From assembly GCA_947457095.1 (NCBI GenBank), contig CANGUK010000006.1, positions 1 through 45,967 of the forward strand: 45,967 nt of DNA, written 5' to 3'. This document shows, one piece after another, positions 1-10,000 of the stretch (its first letter is position 1; each line of letters begins with the position of its first letter). This stretch comes from Cyclobacteriaceae bacterium (lineage in GTDB: Bacteria; Bacteroidota; Bacteroidia; Cytophagales; Cyclobacteriaceae). The position numbers were made by a program, and so were the translations under genes. The notes beneath the pieces were generated by a model. That model was not told the origin of the DNA, searched no databases, and saw only the letters and a program-made list of their open reading frames with translations.

Positions 1-198
1 TATATCTATCAGGAAATGTCGGAGGTAGAACAAGAACTCTTAATGCAAGCCTTGCACAGCGATGACGCCTTGATGCAAGAATACATTGAACTGCTGAGCA
101 CCGTGGAGTTTTTGGAGCAAGTAAAATTGCAGCCTTCCGAAAAAGTAGTGAAAGCCATCAAAAAAATGGCCGAGTCTACGGGACTTCAACAAGTCTGA
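1..198 (+). CDS. small hypothetical protein, 5' end outside the window
   Basis: The reading frame is open from the first base, so the gene probably starts upstream. The ATG at 16 is only the first Met inside the window and may be internal. The visible 65 residues are acidic and probably helical, ending in a charged helix (LQPSEKVVKAIKKM) and a short polar tail. No catalytic motif or membrane segment is visible. Small helical proteins of this general look occur beside sigma-factor genes in Bacteroidota, but the upstream neighbour cannot be seen, so no function is assigned. A strong terminator follows about 10 bp after the stop, so this is the last gene of its transcript. Confidence 0.6.
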   Translation, partial: YIYQEMSEVEQELLMQALHSDDALMQEYIELLSTVEFLEQVKLQPSEKVVKAIKKMAESTGLQQV

Positions 199-206
199 CC
201 TAAGGT

Positions 207-235
207 AACCCCGCTGAAAAGCGGGGTTTTCTTTT
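207..235 (+). terminator. intrinsic terminator after the first gene
   Basis: A perfect 7-bp stem CCCCGCT/AGCGGGG with a GAAA tetraloop is followed by TTTTCTTTT. It lies just after the stop at 198 and is a classic Rho-independent terminator. Confidence 0.9.
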
Positions 236-303
236 GCCTTAGGCTTAGCTAGTTTTTTTACTAGAGGCCCAATTAATCAAGGTTGGTAATTTAGGTAAAC
301 TTG

Positions 304-344
304 CTGTAGACCGTGGACAGCCTGTAGACTGTCGTCTGTGGACC
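304..344. repeat. degenerate CTGTAGAC/CTGTGGAC repeat cluster
   Basis: The stretch is built from near-repeats of an 8-base unit: CTGTAGAC, CGTGGACAG, CTGTAGAC and CTGTGGAC, with partial complementarity (GTCTGTGG against CCGTGGAC). It lies 3 bp beyond the stop codon of the minus-strand aldehyde dehydrogenase gene, in a convergent gap. A related stretch lies 18 bp beyond the rodA stop near 38.3 kb. It has no T-tract. The function is unknown; it could be a dispersed intergenic repeat or a 3'-end element. Confidence 0.5.
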
Positions 345-346
345 AA

Positions 347-1768
347 TTAAAACCACTTCATCATCGTAGCAATCAACTTCTTGACCCGAATCCCATAAGG
401 CGGGCGTAGTAAGCTGACGTTATTGAAACCAATCCGTTGCTTCAATACTCCTTTTTCATTGCTGAAGGCCAAAAATCCATACTTGCCATGTGCTTTTCCA
501 ATCCCACTGTTGTTGACCCCGCCAAAAGGGAGTTCGCTGTGCAGGAAATGAAGCACGCAATCGTTGATCACCAGGTTGCCGGAACTAGTTTCCGCCATCA
601 CCCGCTTGGCACGCCCCTCATCCTTGCCAAAAAAGTACAGGGCCAAAGGCTTGGGCTGGGAATGGATCAGTGCAAGGGCATCATTGAGGTGACTGTAGGT
701 GAGTATCGGTAGGATTGGTCCAAAGATCTCTTCCTGGAAGACAAGCATGTCCTCACGAATATTCGAAATCAAGGTAGGGGCCACATACCGAGTTTCTTCA
801 TCCAGCTCTCCTCCTGCTTCTACCTGCGCACCTTTTTGAAGTGCGTCTTCCAATAACTGCCGAATTCGATCAAAATGTTTGGCATTGATCAAACGAGCAT
901 AGTCTGGACTTTGCATGATTCCATTTTCCTCTGGATCGTAGTAGCGAGTAAGCACTTCACGCGCATGTCCGATAAAGATTTCCTTCTTGTCTTCAGGAAC
1001 TAGGATGTAATCGGGGGCGATACAGGTTTGCCCGCAGTTGACGAACTTGCCCCAAATCAATTTTTCTGCAGCATCCTTTAGGTCAGCCGAAGCATCTAGA
1101 ATCACGGGGGACTTGCCTCCCAATTCTAGGGTCACCGAACTCAGATGTTGTGCTGCGGCACGCATCACAATTTTTCCAATCGCTGGGCTGCCGGTAAAGA
1201 AAATATGGTCAAAAGGCAAAGCCAGAAGTTCTGAAGCCACTTCTTTTTCGCCCAAACAAACGGCAACCTCATGGGGAGCAAATAAGTCACTCACCAGATC
1301 CTGAACTAGCTGTGCGGTATGCGGTGCATATTCGGAAGGTTTGAGAATAGCCGTACATCCTGCCGCAAGTGCAGATACCAAAGGTCCGATGGCGAGGTTG
1401 AAGGGAAAATTCCAAGGCGAAATCAAAAGCGCTCTCCCTTTGGGCTCAGCTACCACAAAGGCGGAAGTCCCGAGCATGGGGAGGGGAGTGGGCTGTGGCT
1501 GAGGACGCATCCAGTTGGACAAATTTTTCAGGCAATGCTTGATTTCAGAGGTGACCGGAAAAATTTCATTGAGATCTACTTCTATAGCTGGTTTATTGAA
1601 ATCCAGCCAAAGCGCGTTATGAATTGCTTCCTGATGCGTCGTGATCCAGTTCAATATTTTGAGTAATCGCTCCTTTCGCTCGACAAGCGTGGAAGATCTC
1701 CAAGCAATGGAGGTGGGCAACTGGCTAGCAAAAAGTTCGGAAGGACTGGGTCGAAGGTCAGAAAGCAT
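347..1768 (-). CDS. NAD(P)-dependent aldehyde dehydrogenase, class 3 (fatty aldehyde) type
   Basis: This enzyme of 473 residues oxidises aldehydes to carboxylic acids with NAD(P). The oxyanion Asn lies in SPWNFPFN (about N120), a glycine-rich cofactor loop is FTGSPAIGK (about 191-199), the general base is E215 in LELGGKSP, and the catalytic Cys is C249 in NCGQTC. The length and the hydrophobic C-terminal tail (PPYG followed by a basic helix) fit the class 3 group of long-chain and fatty aldehyde dehydrogenases rather than the roughly 500-residue class 1/2 enzymes. The substrate cannot be read from sequence; medium- or long-chain aldehydes from lipid turnover are likely. It is the last of a minus-strand run, 60 bp after rluF, and is followed by the CTGTAGAC repeat rather than an obvious terminator. 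Confidence 0.9.
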   Translation of the reverse strand: MLSDLRPSPSELFASQLPTSIAWRSSTLVERKERLLKILNWITTHQEAIHNALWLDFNKPAIEVDLNEIFPVTSEIKHCLKNLSNWMRPQPQPTPLPMLGTSAFVVAEPKGRALLISPWNFPFNLAIGPLVSALAAGCTAILKPSEYAPHTAQLVQDLVSDLFAPHEVAVCLGEKEVASELLALPFDHIFFTGSPAIGKIVMRAAAQHLSSVTLELGGKSPVILDASADLKDAAEKLIWGKFVNCGQTCIAPDYILVPEDKKEIFIGHAREVLTRYYDPEENGIMQSPDYARLINAKHFDRIRQLLEDALQKGAQVEAGGELDEETRYVAPTLISNIREDMLVFQEEIFGPILPILTYSHLNDALALIHSQPKPLALYFFGKDEGRAKRVMAETSSGNLVINDCVLHFLHSELPFGGVNNSGIGKAHGKYGFLAFSNEKGVLKQRIGFNNVSLLRPPYGIRVKKLIATMMKWF

Positions 1769-1828
1769 GGGAGCAGTGTTATTGAGAAAATGTCAGTTTC
1801 AAGTTAGCCAATTTTGTAGAAAACTTGG

Positions 1829-2557
1829 CTAGGTAGTTTTGGAACTATCCTGAATAAGGAGATTGAGTTGAGCCAGTTCCTTTTCACTGAGATCTCTCCA
1901 TTTGCCAACGGCGAGATCAAGTTGGATGTGCATGATTCGAATCCGTTTCAGTTGCGTGACCTGGTAGCCCAAGTGCGCGCACATGCGGCGAATCTGCCGA
2001 TTTAATCCTTGGGTGAGGATGATGCGGAATTTAAACCGGTTGATGGCCACTACGGTGCAGGGAGCTGTAACGGTATCTAAGATGGGAACTCCGGCACTCA
2101 TTTTTTGAACGAAACTCGGATGGAGTGGCTTGTCTACAGTGACCACGTACTCTTTTTCGTGGTTGTTTTTTGAACGGAGGATTTTATTGACCAGATCTCC
2201 CTCGCTCGTCAAAAGAATGAGCCCTTCACTGTCTTTATCCAGTCTGCCGATAGGAAAGATGCGTTCGGGATGGCCGATAAAATCGATGATGTTGTCTTTT
2301 TCCCCTTGGGTATCCGTCGTAGATACGATCCCTACAGGCTTGTTGAAGGCAATGTAAACGTGCTGCTGCTTGGGTTTTCCAATCAACTGCCCATCTACCC
2401 GAACTTCATCTTGGGGAAAAACTTGAGTGCCTAGCTCTGGGATTTTGCCATTGATGGTGATTCGTTTTTGTTCCAATAGTCCATCGGCAGCCCTGCGGGA
2501 GCAAAAGCCTACTTCGCTGAGGTATTTATTGATCCGAATGGAGGGCTCTTGACTCAT
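1829..2557 (-). CDS. rluF: 23S rRNA pseudouridine synthase, RluF type
   Basis: The 242-residue protein has an S4 RNA-binding domain (about 7-55, INKYLSEVGFCSRRAAD) and an RsuA/RluB/E/F catalytic domain. The catalytic Asp is D107 in GRLDKDSEGL. Several stretches follow E. coli RluF closely: HEKEYVVTVDKP, SAGVPILDTV and GLNRQIRRMCAHLGY. RluF modifies U2604 of 23S rRNA and, in E. coli, a tRNA-Tyr position. The close RluF-like motifs set it apart from RsuA and RluB. It lies 47 bp downstream of the M23 peptidase gene on the same strand and may be co-transcribed with it. Confidence 0.9.
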   Translation of the reverse strand: MSQEPSIRINKYLSEVGFCSRRAADGLLEQKRITINGKIPELGTQVFPQDEVRVDGQLIGKPKQQHVYIAFNKPVGIVSTTDTQGEKDNIIDFIGHPERIFPIGRLDKDSEGLILLTSEGDLVNKILRSKNNHEKEYVVTVDKPLHPSFVQKMSAGVPILDTVTAPCTVVAINRFKFRIILTQGLNRQIRRMCAHLGYQVTQLKRIRIMHIQLDLAVGKWRDLSEKELAQLNLLIQDSSKTT

Positions 2558-2604
2558 AACCTAGGCTTTCTAATCAAACTACTTGGGCACCCAAGTGTTC
2601 CGAT

Positions 2605-3894
2605 TTACTTCGGACTTTTAGTGGCAGTAGCCAACAAGCGATCGTCAATCGCGGGATCAATCGTTGTCAATTGCTTCATGCCCGCTATCTTTTTTTGATT
2701 GAATGCTTGCAGATTGGCTGCTGAAATAGGCTCGGACGGAGGGATTACTTCTTGCAACCAGTCTTCTTGCTTGCCATTTTTCCAGAAACGGAAACAGAGG
2801 TGAGGCCCTGTAGCCAAACCTGTACTCCCCACATATCCGATAACTTGACCTTGTCTGACACGTGTTCCTCTCCTCACCCCACTTCCGATTTTGGAGAGGT
2901 GTAGGTATTGGGTGGTGTAGGTCTCGTTGTGTTTGATTTTCACATAATTTCCGTTGGCAGATGAGTAGGTTGCTTCTACTACAGTGCCTTCGCCTACCGA
3001 GCGGATTTCGGTTCCGGTAGGAGCTGCATAGTCCGTGCCCAAATGTGCTTTGTATCGCTTTTGGACCGGATGAAACCGGTTTAAATTGTAGCGCGAACTG
3101 ATCCGTGTGTATTTAAGGGGATCGCGGAGAAAGGCTTTTTTGAAACTTTTGCCCTCCTGATCGAAGAATGTGAGTTGTCCATTTTGTTCAAATGGAATGG
3201 CATGCATCTCCACACCTTTGTGGTTGAAAAAAGCGAGATGGATTCCCGAGATGGACACCACCTGCTCCTCAATCACTTTTTCATCAAAGACCACTTTATA
3301 TACATCGCCTTTTTGCAGGGCTTGAAAATCTACCGACCAGCCGTAAAGATCTGCAAACTCATCGATCAACTCCGGAGAGATCCCTTTATCCACCATGGCA
3401 TTGTACAAGGAAGTTTCGATGACGCCTCCTACTTCTCTTTTTCGAGTCACTGCTGGCTTTTCCGCTTTGTGGATGGTGGCAGAATCTAGGTTAAACACCA
3501 CATATTCTGCGGGATTGGGCTCATAGATTAAAAAATGTGCCTTGGAAGAGTTGGGAGGGGTAATGACAGTGAATTTTTTATCTGCCGCTATTCTGCGTAC
3601 ATCAAAAACTTCAGCAGATTTTTTGGCGATTTCATCAATGATCTGGTAGGGCACATTGAAGGGAGTTAGAATGGTGGCAAGGGTTTGATTCTTTGCTACC
3701 GTTCCTTCGACAATATTTAGCCCGGTGACATTGATGCCATAGAGAAACTGTTCCTTGGGAGCGGAAAGGCTGTCTGCATTGGATTCCTTTTGCGCTGAAA
3801 ACCAGTTAGGAAATAGCCCCAAATCGGTTTGGTACACTCCGATAAGAAGTATAGACAACAGCAAAGTAATCGAACCAATCCAATTTTTTTTCAT
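2605..3894 (-). CDS. M23-family (LytM/MepM-like) murein endopeptidase
   Basis: A membrane-anchored periplasmic cell-wall peptidase. I chose the ATG at 3894 because it gives a normal N-terminus (MKKNWIGS followed by a transmembrane segment or signal anchor). The ORF track's ATG at 3945 adds 17 residues without a signal-like character. A long middle region with an OapA/LysM-like beta fold leads to a C-terminal M23 domain. In ORF-track numbering, H301 and D305 (HLGTD) are the first two zinc ligands. The usual H-x-H motif reads GPHLC, so the third ligand is Cys384 instead of His. Bacteroidota M23 proteins with GPHxC are familiar, so it may still bind metal, but activity is not certain. It is divergent from aspS; a TACTTTG element on the minus strand near 3980-3986 could be its promoter. 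Confidence 0.85.
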   Translation of the reverse strand: MKKNWIGSITLLLSILLIGVYQTDLGLFPNWFSAQKESNADSLSAPKEQFLYGINVTGLNIVEGTVAKNQTLATILTPFNVPYQIIDEIAKKSAEVFDVRRIAADKKFTVITPPNSSKAHFLIYEPNPAEYVVFNLDSATIHKAEKPAVTRKREVGGVIETSLYNAMVDKGISPELIDEFADLYGWSVDFQALQKGDVYKVVFDEKVIEEQVVSISGIHLAFFNHKGVEMHAIPFEQNGQLTFFDQEGKSFKKAFLRDPLKYTRISSRYNLNRFHPVQKRYKAHLGTDYAAPTGTEIRSVGEGTVVEATYSSANGNYVKIKHNETYTTQYLHLSKIGSGVRRGTRVRQGQVIGYVGSTGLATGPHLCFRFWKNGKQEDWLQEVIPPSEPISAANLQAFNQKKIAGMKQLTTIDPAIDDRLLATATKSPK

Positions 3895-4040
3895 CTGCAA
3901 ATCACCAAGCCCATCAGGCCACAATTTTTTTGGGCCTCCAAACAAGCCAAAAGATGGCTTTTTTCCAAAGGAAAGTGGACAAAGTAATCGAGATAGCCCC
4001 GATTTTAACGTTTATTGACTTTTTTGGAGGGGCCAAAAGC

Positions 4041-4138
4041 ATAGCGCTCCAGTAGATTTCTAGGCAACACGTTAAGTCATCAAGATAAAAAAGTGAAGAA
4101 AAACAGGTTTAAACGGGGGAATCTTAATAGAGCGCTAT
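4041..4138. repeat. spaced 9-bp inverted repeat ATAGCGCTC / GAGCGCTAT
   Basis: The two arms (4041-4049 and 4130-4138) are perfect reverse complements 80 bp apart, and each contains the palindrome AGCGCT. They lie in the gap of about 300 bp between the divergent M23 peptidase and aspS genes, just upstream of the aspS promoter. They could be two copies of an operator, or a long-range stem. No regulator is identified. Confidence 0.35.
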
Positions 4139-4158
4139 CGTTCTGTGTAGCATTTATT

Positions 4159-4166
4159 TATCTTTG
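4159..4166 (+). promoter_or_regulatory. aspS promoter, -7 element TATCTTTG
   Basis: TATCTTTG matches the Bacteroidota -7 consensus TAnnTTTG exactly and lies 26 bp before the aspS ATG. No clear TTTG -33 box is present. Transcription would start near 4172, leaving a leader of about 20 nt. Confidence 0.65.
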
Positions 4167-4191
4167 ACCTCCCAAAAATTAGGAAATAGTC

Positions 4192-5946
4192 ATGTTAAGA
4201 ACGCATACCTGCGGCGAACTTCGCCTTCAACACGTCAATCAACAGATCACCTTGGCCGGCTGGGTACAGCGTGTCAGAAATAAAGGAGGCCTGATTTGGG
4301 TGGATTTGAGGGACCGCTATGGGGTTACCCAACTGATTTTTGAAGAAGGATCTACCGATAAAGCCTTGTTGGAAAAGGCCGCTCAACTTGGACGGGAATT
4401 TGTGGTTCAAGCTACCGGAAAGGTATTGGAGCGAACTTCCAAGAATGATAAAATGGCTACCGGAGACATTGAAATCAAGGTGGAGGATTTGTCTGTTTTG
4501 AATCCAGCAAAGGTTCCTCCATTCATTATTGAAGACGAGACCGATGGTGGGGATGAACTTCGGATGCGCTACCGTTACCTGGATCTTCGCAGAAATGTAA
4601 TCCGTGAAAAACTCCAGCTCCGTCATCGCATGATGCAGGAAACCCGGACCTACATGGACAAGCAGCAGTTTATCGAAGTGGAGACGCCAGTACTGATCAA
4701 GTCTACTCCGGAAGGGGCGCGAGATTTTGTGGTGCCTAGCCGTGTAAATCCAGGGGAGTTTTATGCCTTACCTCAATCTCCACAGACTTTCAAGCAACTC
4801 TTGATGGTCAGTGGATTTGACCGCTACTTTCAAATCGTCAAATGCTTTCGAGACGAGGACTTGCGCGCCGACAGGCAGCCTGAGTTTACCCAAATTGACT
4901 GTGAGATGGCCTTTGTCAACCAAGAGGACATTCTCAACACTTTTGAAGGACTCATCAAGCACTTATTTTTATCAGTAAAAGGGGTGAACCTAGGCCATGT
5001 ACCCCACATGACTTATGCCGATGCCATGAAATTCTATGGCAATGATAAGCCAGATTTGCGCTTCGACATGAAATTTGTGGACCTGACTACCCTTGCCAAA
5101 GGAACTGGGTTTGCTGTGATCGATCAGGCGGAAATAGTTCTAGGTATCTGTGCCAAAGGAGCAGGGGAATACACGCGCAAGCAATTGGATGAGTTGACGG
5201 ATTGGGTCAAGCGACCACAAATCGGCGCTAAAGGTTTGATTTATGTGCGCTACCAAGAAGATGGACTACTTAAGTCCAGCGTAGACAAGTTTTACTCTCA
5301 AGAACAATTGAAGACCTGGGCAGATGCCTGTGGTGCTGTTCCTGGAGATTTGATTCTAGTGCTTAGTGGAGATGAAAAAACCACCCGCAAGCAACTTTCA
5401 GAACTTCGCTTGAAGATGGGTGAAGACCTGGGCTTGCGCGATCGATCTGTATTTGTGCCGCTATGGGTGGTAGACTTTCCGCTACTGGAGTGGGATGAGG
5501 AATCTCAGCGCTTCCATGCCATGCACCACCCATTTACCTCTCCCAAGCGAGAAGACATACCGTTGCTGGAATCAGATCCAGGTTCTGTGCGAGCCAATGC
5601 CTACGACTTGGTGATCAACGGGGTAGAAGTGGGCGGAGGGTCGATTCGTATCCACGACCGCGCCACCCAGCAACTGATGTTTACACACCTAGGGTTTTCG
5701 GATGAGGAGGCACAGAAGCAGTTTGGATTTTTGATGGAAGCCTTTGAATACGGAGCTCCACCACACGGAGGAATTGCCTTTGGATTCGATCGATTGTGTG
5801 CCATTTTTGGTGGCTCCGACTCTATTCGCGATTACATTGCCTTCCCTAAGAATAACTCAGGTAGAGATGTCATGATTGATTCTCCGAGTACGCTTGCCGA
5901 TGCGCAATTGGAAGAGTTGTCTATTCGGGTGGCCTTGAAAAAGTAA
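4192..5946 (+). CDS. aspS: aspartate--tRNA ligase
   Basis: Class II aminoacyl-tRNA synthetase, 584 residues, the usual size for the bacterial enzyme. It has an N-terminal anticodon-binding OB fold ([21 protein letters not shown]), then the catalytic domain: motif 1 near [16 protein letters not shown], motif 2 with [16 protein letters not shown], and motif 3 [11 protein letters not shown]. The bacterial GAD insert lies between motifs 2 and 3. It charges tRNA-Asp; whether it is also active on tRNA-Asn depends on residues I cannot judge here. It has its own TAnnTTTG promoter and is monocistronic, ending at a two-way terminator shared with the converging YhhN-family gene. Confidence 0.97.
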   Translation: MLRTHTCGELRLQHVNQQITLAGWVQRVRNKGGLIWVDLRDRYGVTQLIFEEGSTDKALLEKAAQLGREFVVQATGKVLERTSKNDKMATGDIEIKVEDLSVLNPAKVPPFIIEDETDGGDELRMRYRYLDLRRNVIREKLQLRHRMMQETRTYMDKQQFIEVETPVLIKSTPEGARDFVVPSRVNPGEFYALPQSPQTFKQLLMVSGFDRYFQIVKCFRDEDLRADRQPEFTQIDCEMAFVNQEDILNTFEGLIKHLFLSVKGVNLGHVPHMTYADAMKFYGNDKPDLRFDMKFVDLTTLAKGTGFAVIDQAEIVLGICAKGAGEYTRKQLDELTDWVKRPQIGAKGLIYVRYQEDGLLKSSVDKFYSQEQLKTWADACGAVPGDLILVLSGDEKTTRKQLSELRLKMGEDLGLRDRSVFVPLWVVDFPLLEWDEESQRFHAMHHPFTSPKREDIPLLESDPGSVRANAYDLVINGVEVGGGSIRIHDRATQQLMFTHLGFSDEEAQKQFGFLMEAFEYGAPPHGGIAFGFDRLCAIFGGSDSIRDYIAFPKNNSGRDVMIDSPSTLADAQLEELSIRVALKK

Positions 5947-5997
5947 AGAGAAGCCGAATAGGGATTTTCAAATGGCAACGAAAATTTAGGATTAATT

Positions 5998-6030
5998 GAA
6001 AAGAGTGGCTCAGGCCGCTCTTTTTTATTT
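5998..6030. terminator. bidirectional terminator between aspS and the YhhN-family gene
   Basis: The stem GAGTGGC/GCCGCTC (one G-U pair) with loop TCAG is flanked by AAAA on the left and TTTTTT on the right, so it can act on both strands. The T-run overlaps the stop codon of the minus-strand gene. Confidence 0.85.
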
Positions 6031-6810
6031 GGCTCCGACCAGGTAGGAGCGGATTCCCATGACCAGCAAGAGTTGCGCTGTAGCGTAGGTTCCCATGATG
6101 AGAATGCCTGCTTCAGGAAAATCTTTATAAAATCGGGCGAGCGCCAAGATCCCATCAGACACCAAGAAAAATAGGGCTCCAATAAAAACTTGCCAGAAGG
6201 AGGCTGCATTTACCTTTTTGAAACGAGCCCGTGCAGTGGTTACCATGCCCACAATGACGAGGATGTAGGCGATGACTGGGATTTTCAAACCTCCTAGATT
6301 GGGATAGATAAAATAGAAAACCAATCCTGCCAAAAAATAGATGGGAAGGTTGTAAAAAAAGCTGCGGATAGTATACCAGGAATCTAGACGTCCTTCGGGT
6401 AGCTGTGCTAATCGAAAGCCAAAAATATAGCAAACATGAGCCATCAAAAACGCTCCTAATCCATAGATAAATAGGTCTGACCAGAGGAGTAAAATGTCAC
6501 CTAGCCAGGAAAATAAAAGTGCTGCCAAGATGGTTTTGGCCAGAAGGGTGGAGGCAATGGGCTTGCTGATGAAATAGAAATACAGAATCAAGCCCAGTAG
6601 AATTACTGGTTTGGAATATACGCGCATGGAATCATTTTGCTCAGTTAAGAAGCTTAAATCCACGATAGTAGCGATCAAAAACAGGTAAAGCCAGATGATA
6701 TTTTTGTCTCTCAAGGCAGGGATTGATTTTTTGCTAAAACTAAGGTTAAAATTTAATCCAATATCAATTCCATTGAAAATAGGGACATACTTGAAACAAT
6801 ATTTTGTCAA
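6025..6810 (-). CDS. YhhN/TMEM86 family membrane protein, probable lysoplasmalogenase
   Basis: A polytopic inner-membrane protein with about seven to eight hydrophobic segments. YhhN/TMEM86 features are visible: GDILLLW in the second or third helix, the ALFFLVSDGILALARF block, and a final TYATAQLLLVMG helix. TMEM86 hydrolyses the vinyl ether bond of lysoplasmalogens; the bacterial proteins are assigned by homology, and the real substrate here is unknown. The annotated ATG leaves about 32 non-hydrophobic residues before the first helix, which is longer than usual. A TTG near 6714 would start just before the first helix and is a plausible alternative. The gene converges on aspS. Confidence 0.75.
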   Translation of the reverse strand: MTKYCFKYVPIFNGIDIGLNFNLSFSKKSIPALRDKNIIWLYLFLIATIVDLSFLTEQNDSMRVYSKPVILLGLILYFYFISKPIASTLLAKTILAALLFSWLGDILLLWSDLFIYGLGAFLMAHVCYIFGFRLAQLPEGRLDSWYTIRSFFYNLPIYFLAGLVFYFIYPNLGGLKIPVIAYILVIVGMVTTARARFKKVNAASFWQVFIGALFFLVSDGILALARFYKDFPEAGILIMGTYATAQLLLVMGIRSYLVGAK

Positions 6811-6999
6811 AACAATTTCAGGCGATTTATGGTTTCGTTTGAGAATCAGTGATAGTGAACCGAAAAAGCATTAAAAATGTAGATTTTTTGCCAAAAACAT
6901 AAAAAATATTTGGCGGGAGTGTTAAGCTTTCGTTAAAAAATGTGAAATTTGGCAAGCAAAATTTAACCCACATTCTTAGTACCCCTTTCAATTCGAGTT

Positions 7000-7007
7000 T
7001 AACTTTG
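7000..7007 (+). promoter_or_regulatory. promoter of the TonB-dependent receptor, -7 element TAACTTTG
   Basis: An exact TAnnTTTG match 44 bp before the ATG at 7052. No convincing -33 box was found at the expected distance. The expected start is near 7013, with a leader of about 40 nt. Confidence 0.6.
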
Positions 7008-7051
7008 CAAAGATTTATAATCAAAAACCAACTTTACCTAAAACCAAACTT

Positions 7052-10000
7052 ATGAGGCAAAATTTACTGAAGAATTTGCTGGCCGTATTTCTACTCGTGA
7101 TGAGTACGGGGCTAGCAATGTCACAGGGAGTTACGACTTCTGGTATCACCGGAACAGTAACAGAAGCCAACGGACAGGCCCTTCCAGGAGCCAACGTGGT
7201 TGCTACGCACCTTCCTTCAGGTACTCGCTATGGCGCTGTATCTAACGTAGAAGGTAAATATTCTATTCCAGGGATGCGTATTGGAGGACCATACAGAGTT
7301 TCTGTATCCTTCATCGGATTTTCTACGCAAGATGTAGAGGGTTTGATCCTTTCTTTGGGTACATTCTCCAATGTAAACATCACCTTGAAAGAAGATGGCC
7401 AGGAACTTTCTGAAGTGTTGATCACTGCAGATCAAAACAGCCTTTTCTCTAGCGAGCGTACAGGTGCTAACACTGCGATCGACAACAGAGCATTGAACAA
7501 GCTTCCTACCATCTCTAGAAGTATCAACGACTTCACAAGATTGTCTCCACAGTCAAATGGTCAGTCTTTTGCTGGTCAGGATTCTCGATTGAACAACATT
7601 ACTGTCGATGGATCTTACTTCAACAACTCATTTGGTTTGGGTTCTGGTTCTAACCCAGGTGGTAGAACAGGTGTATCTCCAATCTCTTTGGATGCGATCG
7701 AACAGATCTCTGTAAACGTGGCTCCTTATGACGTGAGACAAGGTAACTTTACTGGTGCTGGTGTAAATACAGTAACCCGTTCAGGTACCAACGAATTTTC
7801 AGGATCTGCTTACTATTTCACTAGAAATAACAACAACGTAGGTAAAGAGGCAGGATTAAACGCGTTTAACCCTGGTGATTTCAGCTACAAGCAGATGGGA
7901 TTCCGCGTAGGCGGTCCAATCATCAAAGACAAATTGTTCTTCTTCGCTTCTTTTGAAGATGAAGCAGAAGCAAGACCAGGTACCACTTGGACTGCAAATA
8001 AAGGTAGTGAGCCAATTACTGGTAACGTAACTCGCGTATTGGCTTCTGACCTTGATGGATTGAGCTCTTACTTGAAAAGCAAGTTTAACTACGAAACTGG
8101 CCCTTACCAAGGATACGACAACGAAACCTTAGGTAAGAAGTTTTTGATCAAGTTGGACTACAACATCAATGAAAAGAACAAGCTTAGCTTGAGATACAAC
8201 CAATTGGATTCTTCTACTGACGTGTTGATGTCTGGTTCTTCTTCTCTAGGTTTCGGTAACCGTAACTTCAGACCAGAAGCTTTGAACTTCCAGAATTCTA
8301 ACTACAGCATTATGGAGAACATCAAATCTGTAGTTGCAGAATTGAATACACGTATCAATGCCAACATGTCAAATAACTTGATCGTTGGTTACACCTATCA
8401 GGACGAAAGCCGTGGTTACAAGGGTGAATTCTTCCCAATGGTGGATATCTTGAACAACGGTGCTACCTATACTTCTTTTGGATTTGAGCCTTTCACTCCA
8501 AACAACGAATTGCGTTACAAGACTTTCCAAATCCAGGAAAACTTGCAAATCTTTAAGGGTAACCATACCATCACTACTGGTTTCAGCTACGAAAACTACC
8601 AGTCTGAAAACGTATTCTTCCCAGGTTCTCAGTCAGTATATGTATACAACTCTTTGGCAGACTTCTACAAGGATGCGGATAACTTCCTTGCCAATGGCAA
8701 CTCCGTTGCCTCAGGTGTAACTCAGAGAAGATTCCAGGTTCGTTGGAACAATATCCCTGGATCTGAGAAGCCAATCCAGCCTTTGGAAGTAAACTACGGT
8801 GGTGTCTTCATTCAGGACGAATGGCAGGCTAGAACCAACTTGAAATTGACAGCTGGTTTGAGAGTAGACGTGCCTTACTTTGAGCAGACTGCGCTTAGAA
8901 ATACAGAAATGGAGACCATGTACTTCAGAAATCCAGCTGGCGCATTTGTAAACTTTAGAACGGATGCTCTTCCTGATGCCAACCTATTGTGGTCTCCACG
9001 TGTAGGTTTCAACTGGGATGTGTTTAACAACCAGAAGACTCAAATTAGAGGTGGTTCAGGTGTATTCACCGGTCGTCCAGCTTACGTATGGATTTCCAAC
9101 CAAGTTGGTAATAACGGTATCTTGACTGGTTTTGCTCAGTTGGATAACACCACTACAAGACCATTCAATCCAGATCCTAATAAGTACAAGCCAACTGAAG
9201 TTTCTGGTACACCAGCATCTTCTTACGAGCTTGCCTTGACTGAGACCAATTTCAAGTTTCCTCAGGTATGGAGAACCAACATCGCAGTAGATCAGCAGTT
9301 GCCTGAAGGAATTATTGCTACAGGTGAATTTATCTACAACCAGGACGTGAACGGGGTAGCATACTACAACGCGAACTTGCCAGTTCAATTCTCTCAATTC
9401 GCTGGAAATGATACCCGTGCAAGATGGAATGCGCCTTCTAACCCCAACCGACTAAATGCTAAAATTCCAAATGCAGTAACCTTGTCTAACCAGGCGATAG
9501 GTTACTCATGGGTAGCTTCTTTCTCTTTGGAAAGACCATTCACAAACGGTCTATTCTTGAAAGCTGCTTATAGCTACGGTGAGTCTAAAAACACAGTCGA
9601 TCCAGGATCTATTGCTTCAGGTACTTGGTTTGGTAATCCAATTACTTCCGATCCAAACAACCCTGGTTTAGCAATGTCTTCCAACTTTATGGGTCACAGA
9701 GTTTTCGCTACCGCGTCTTACTCTAAAGATATCTTCAAGTTTGGAAACACCTCCATCTCAATCTTCTGGGAAGGTAGAACAATCGGTAACGCCAGCTACG
9801 TGGTTGGTGGTGACTTGAATGGTGATGGTGGTACCGCTAACGACTTGATCTACATCCCTGCTACTAAGGCAGAAATGAACTTCCAATCTTTTACGGCAAG
9901 TGGTAAGACCTTTACTGCTGCAGAGCAAGCAGATGCATGGGAAGCGTATATCCTTCAGGACAAGTACTTGAGCGCCAACAGAGGTGGATATGCTCAAAGA

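Noticed and set aside
304-344. CRISPR-like array
   Set aside because: The units are short, degenerate and without spacers; no cas gene is near.
437-1832. Plus-strand ORFs opposite the aldehyde dehydrogenase (437-712, 1038-1304, 1319-1666, 1641-1832)
   Set aside because: Shadows of the real minus-strand gene, with no recognisable motifs.
6827-7024. Minus-strand ORF before the TonB-dependent receptor
   Set aside because: It lies in AT-rich promoter DNA, covers the TAACTTTG box of the receptor gene, and has no protein-like features.
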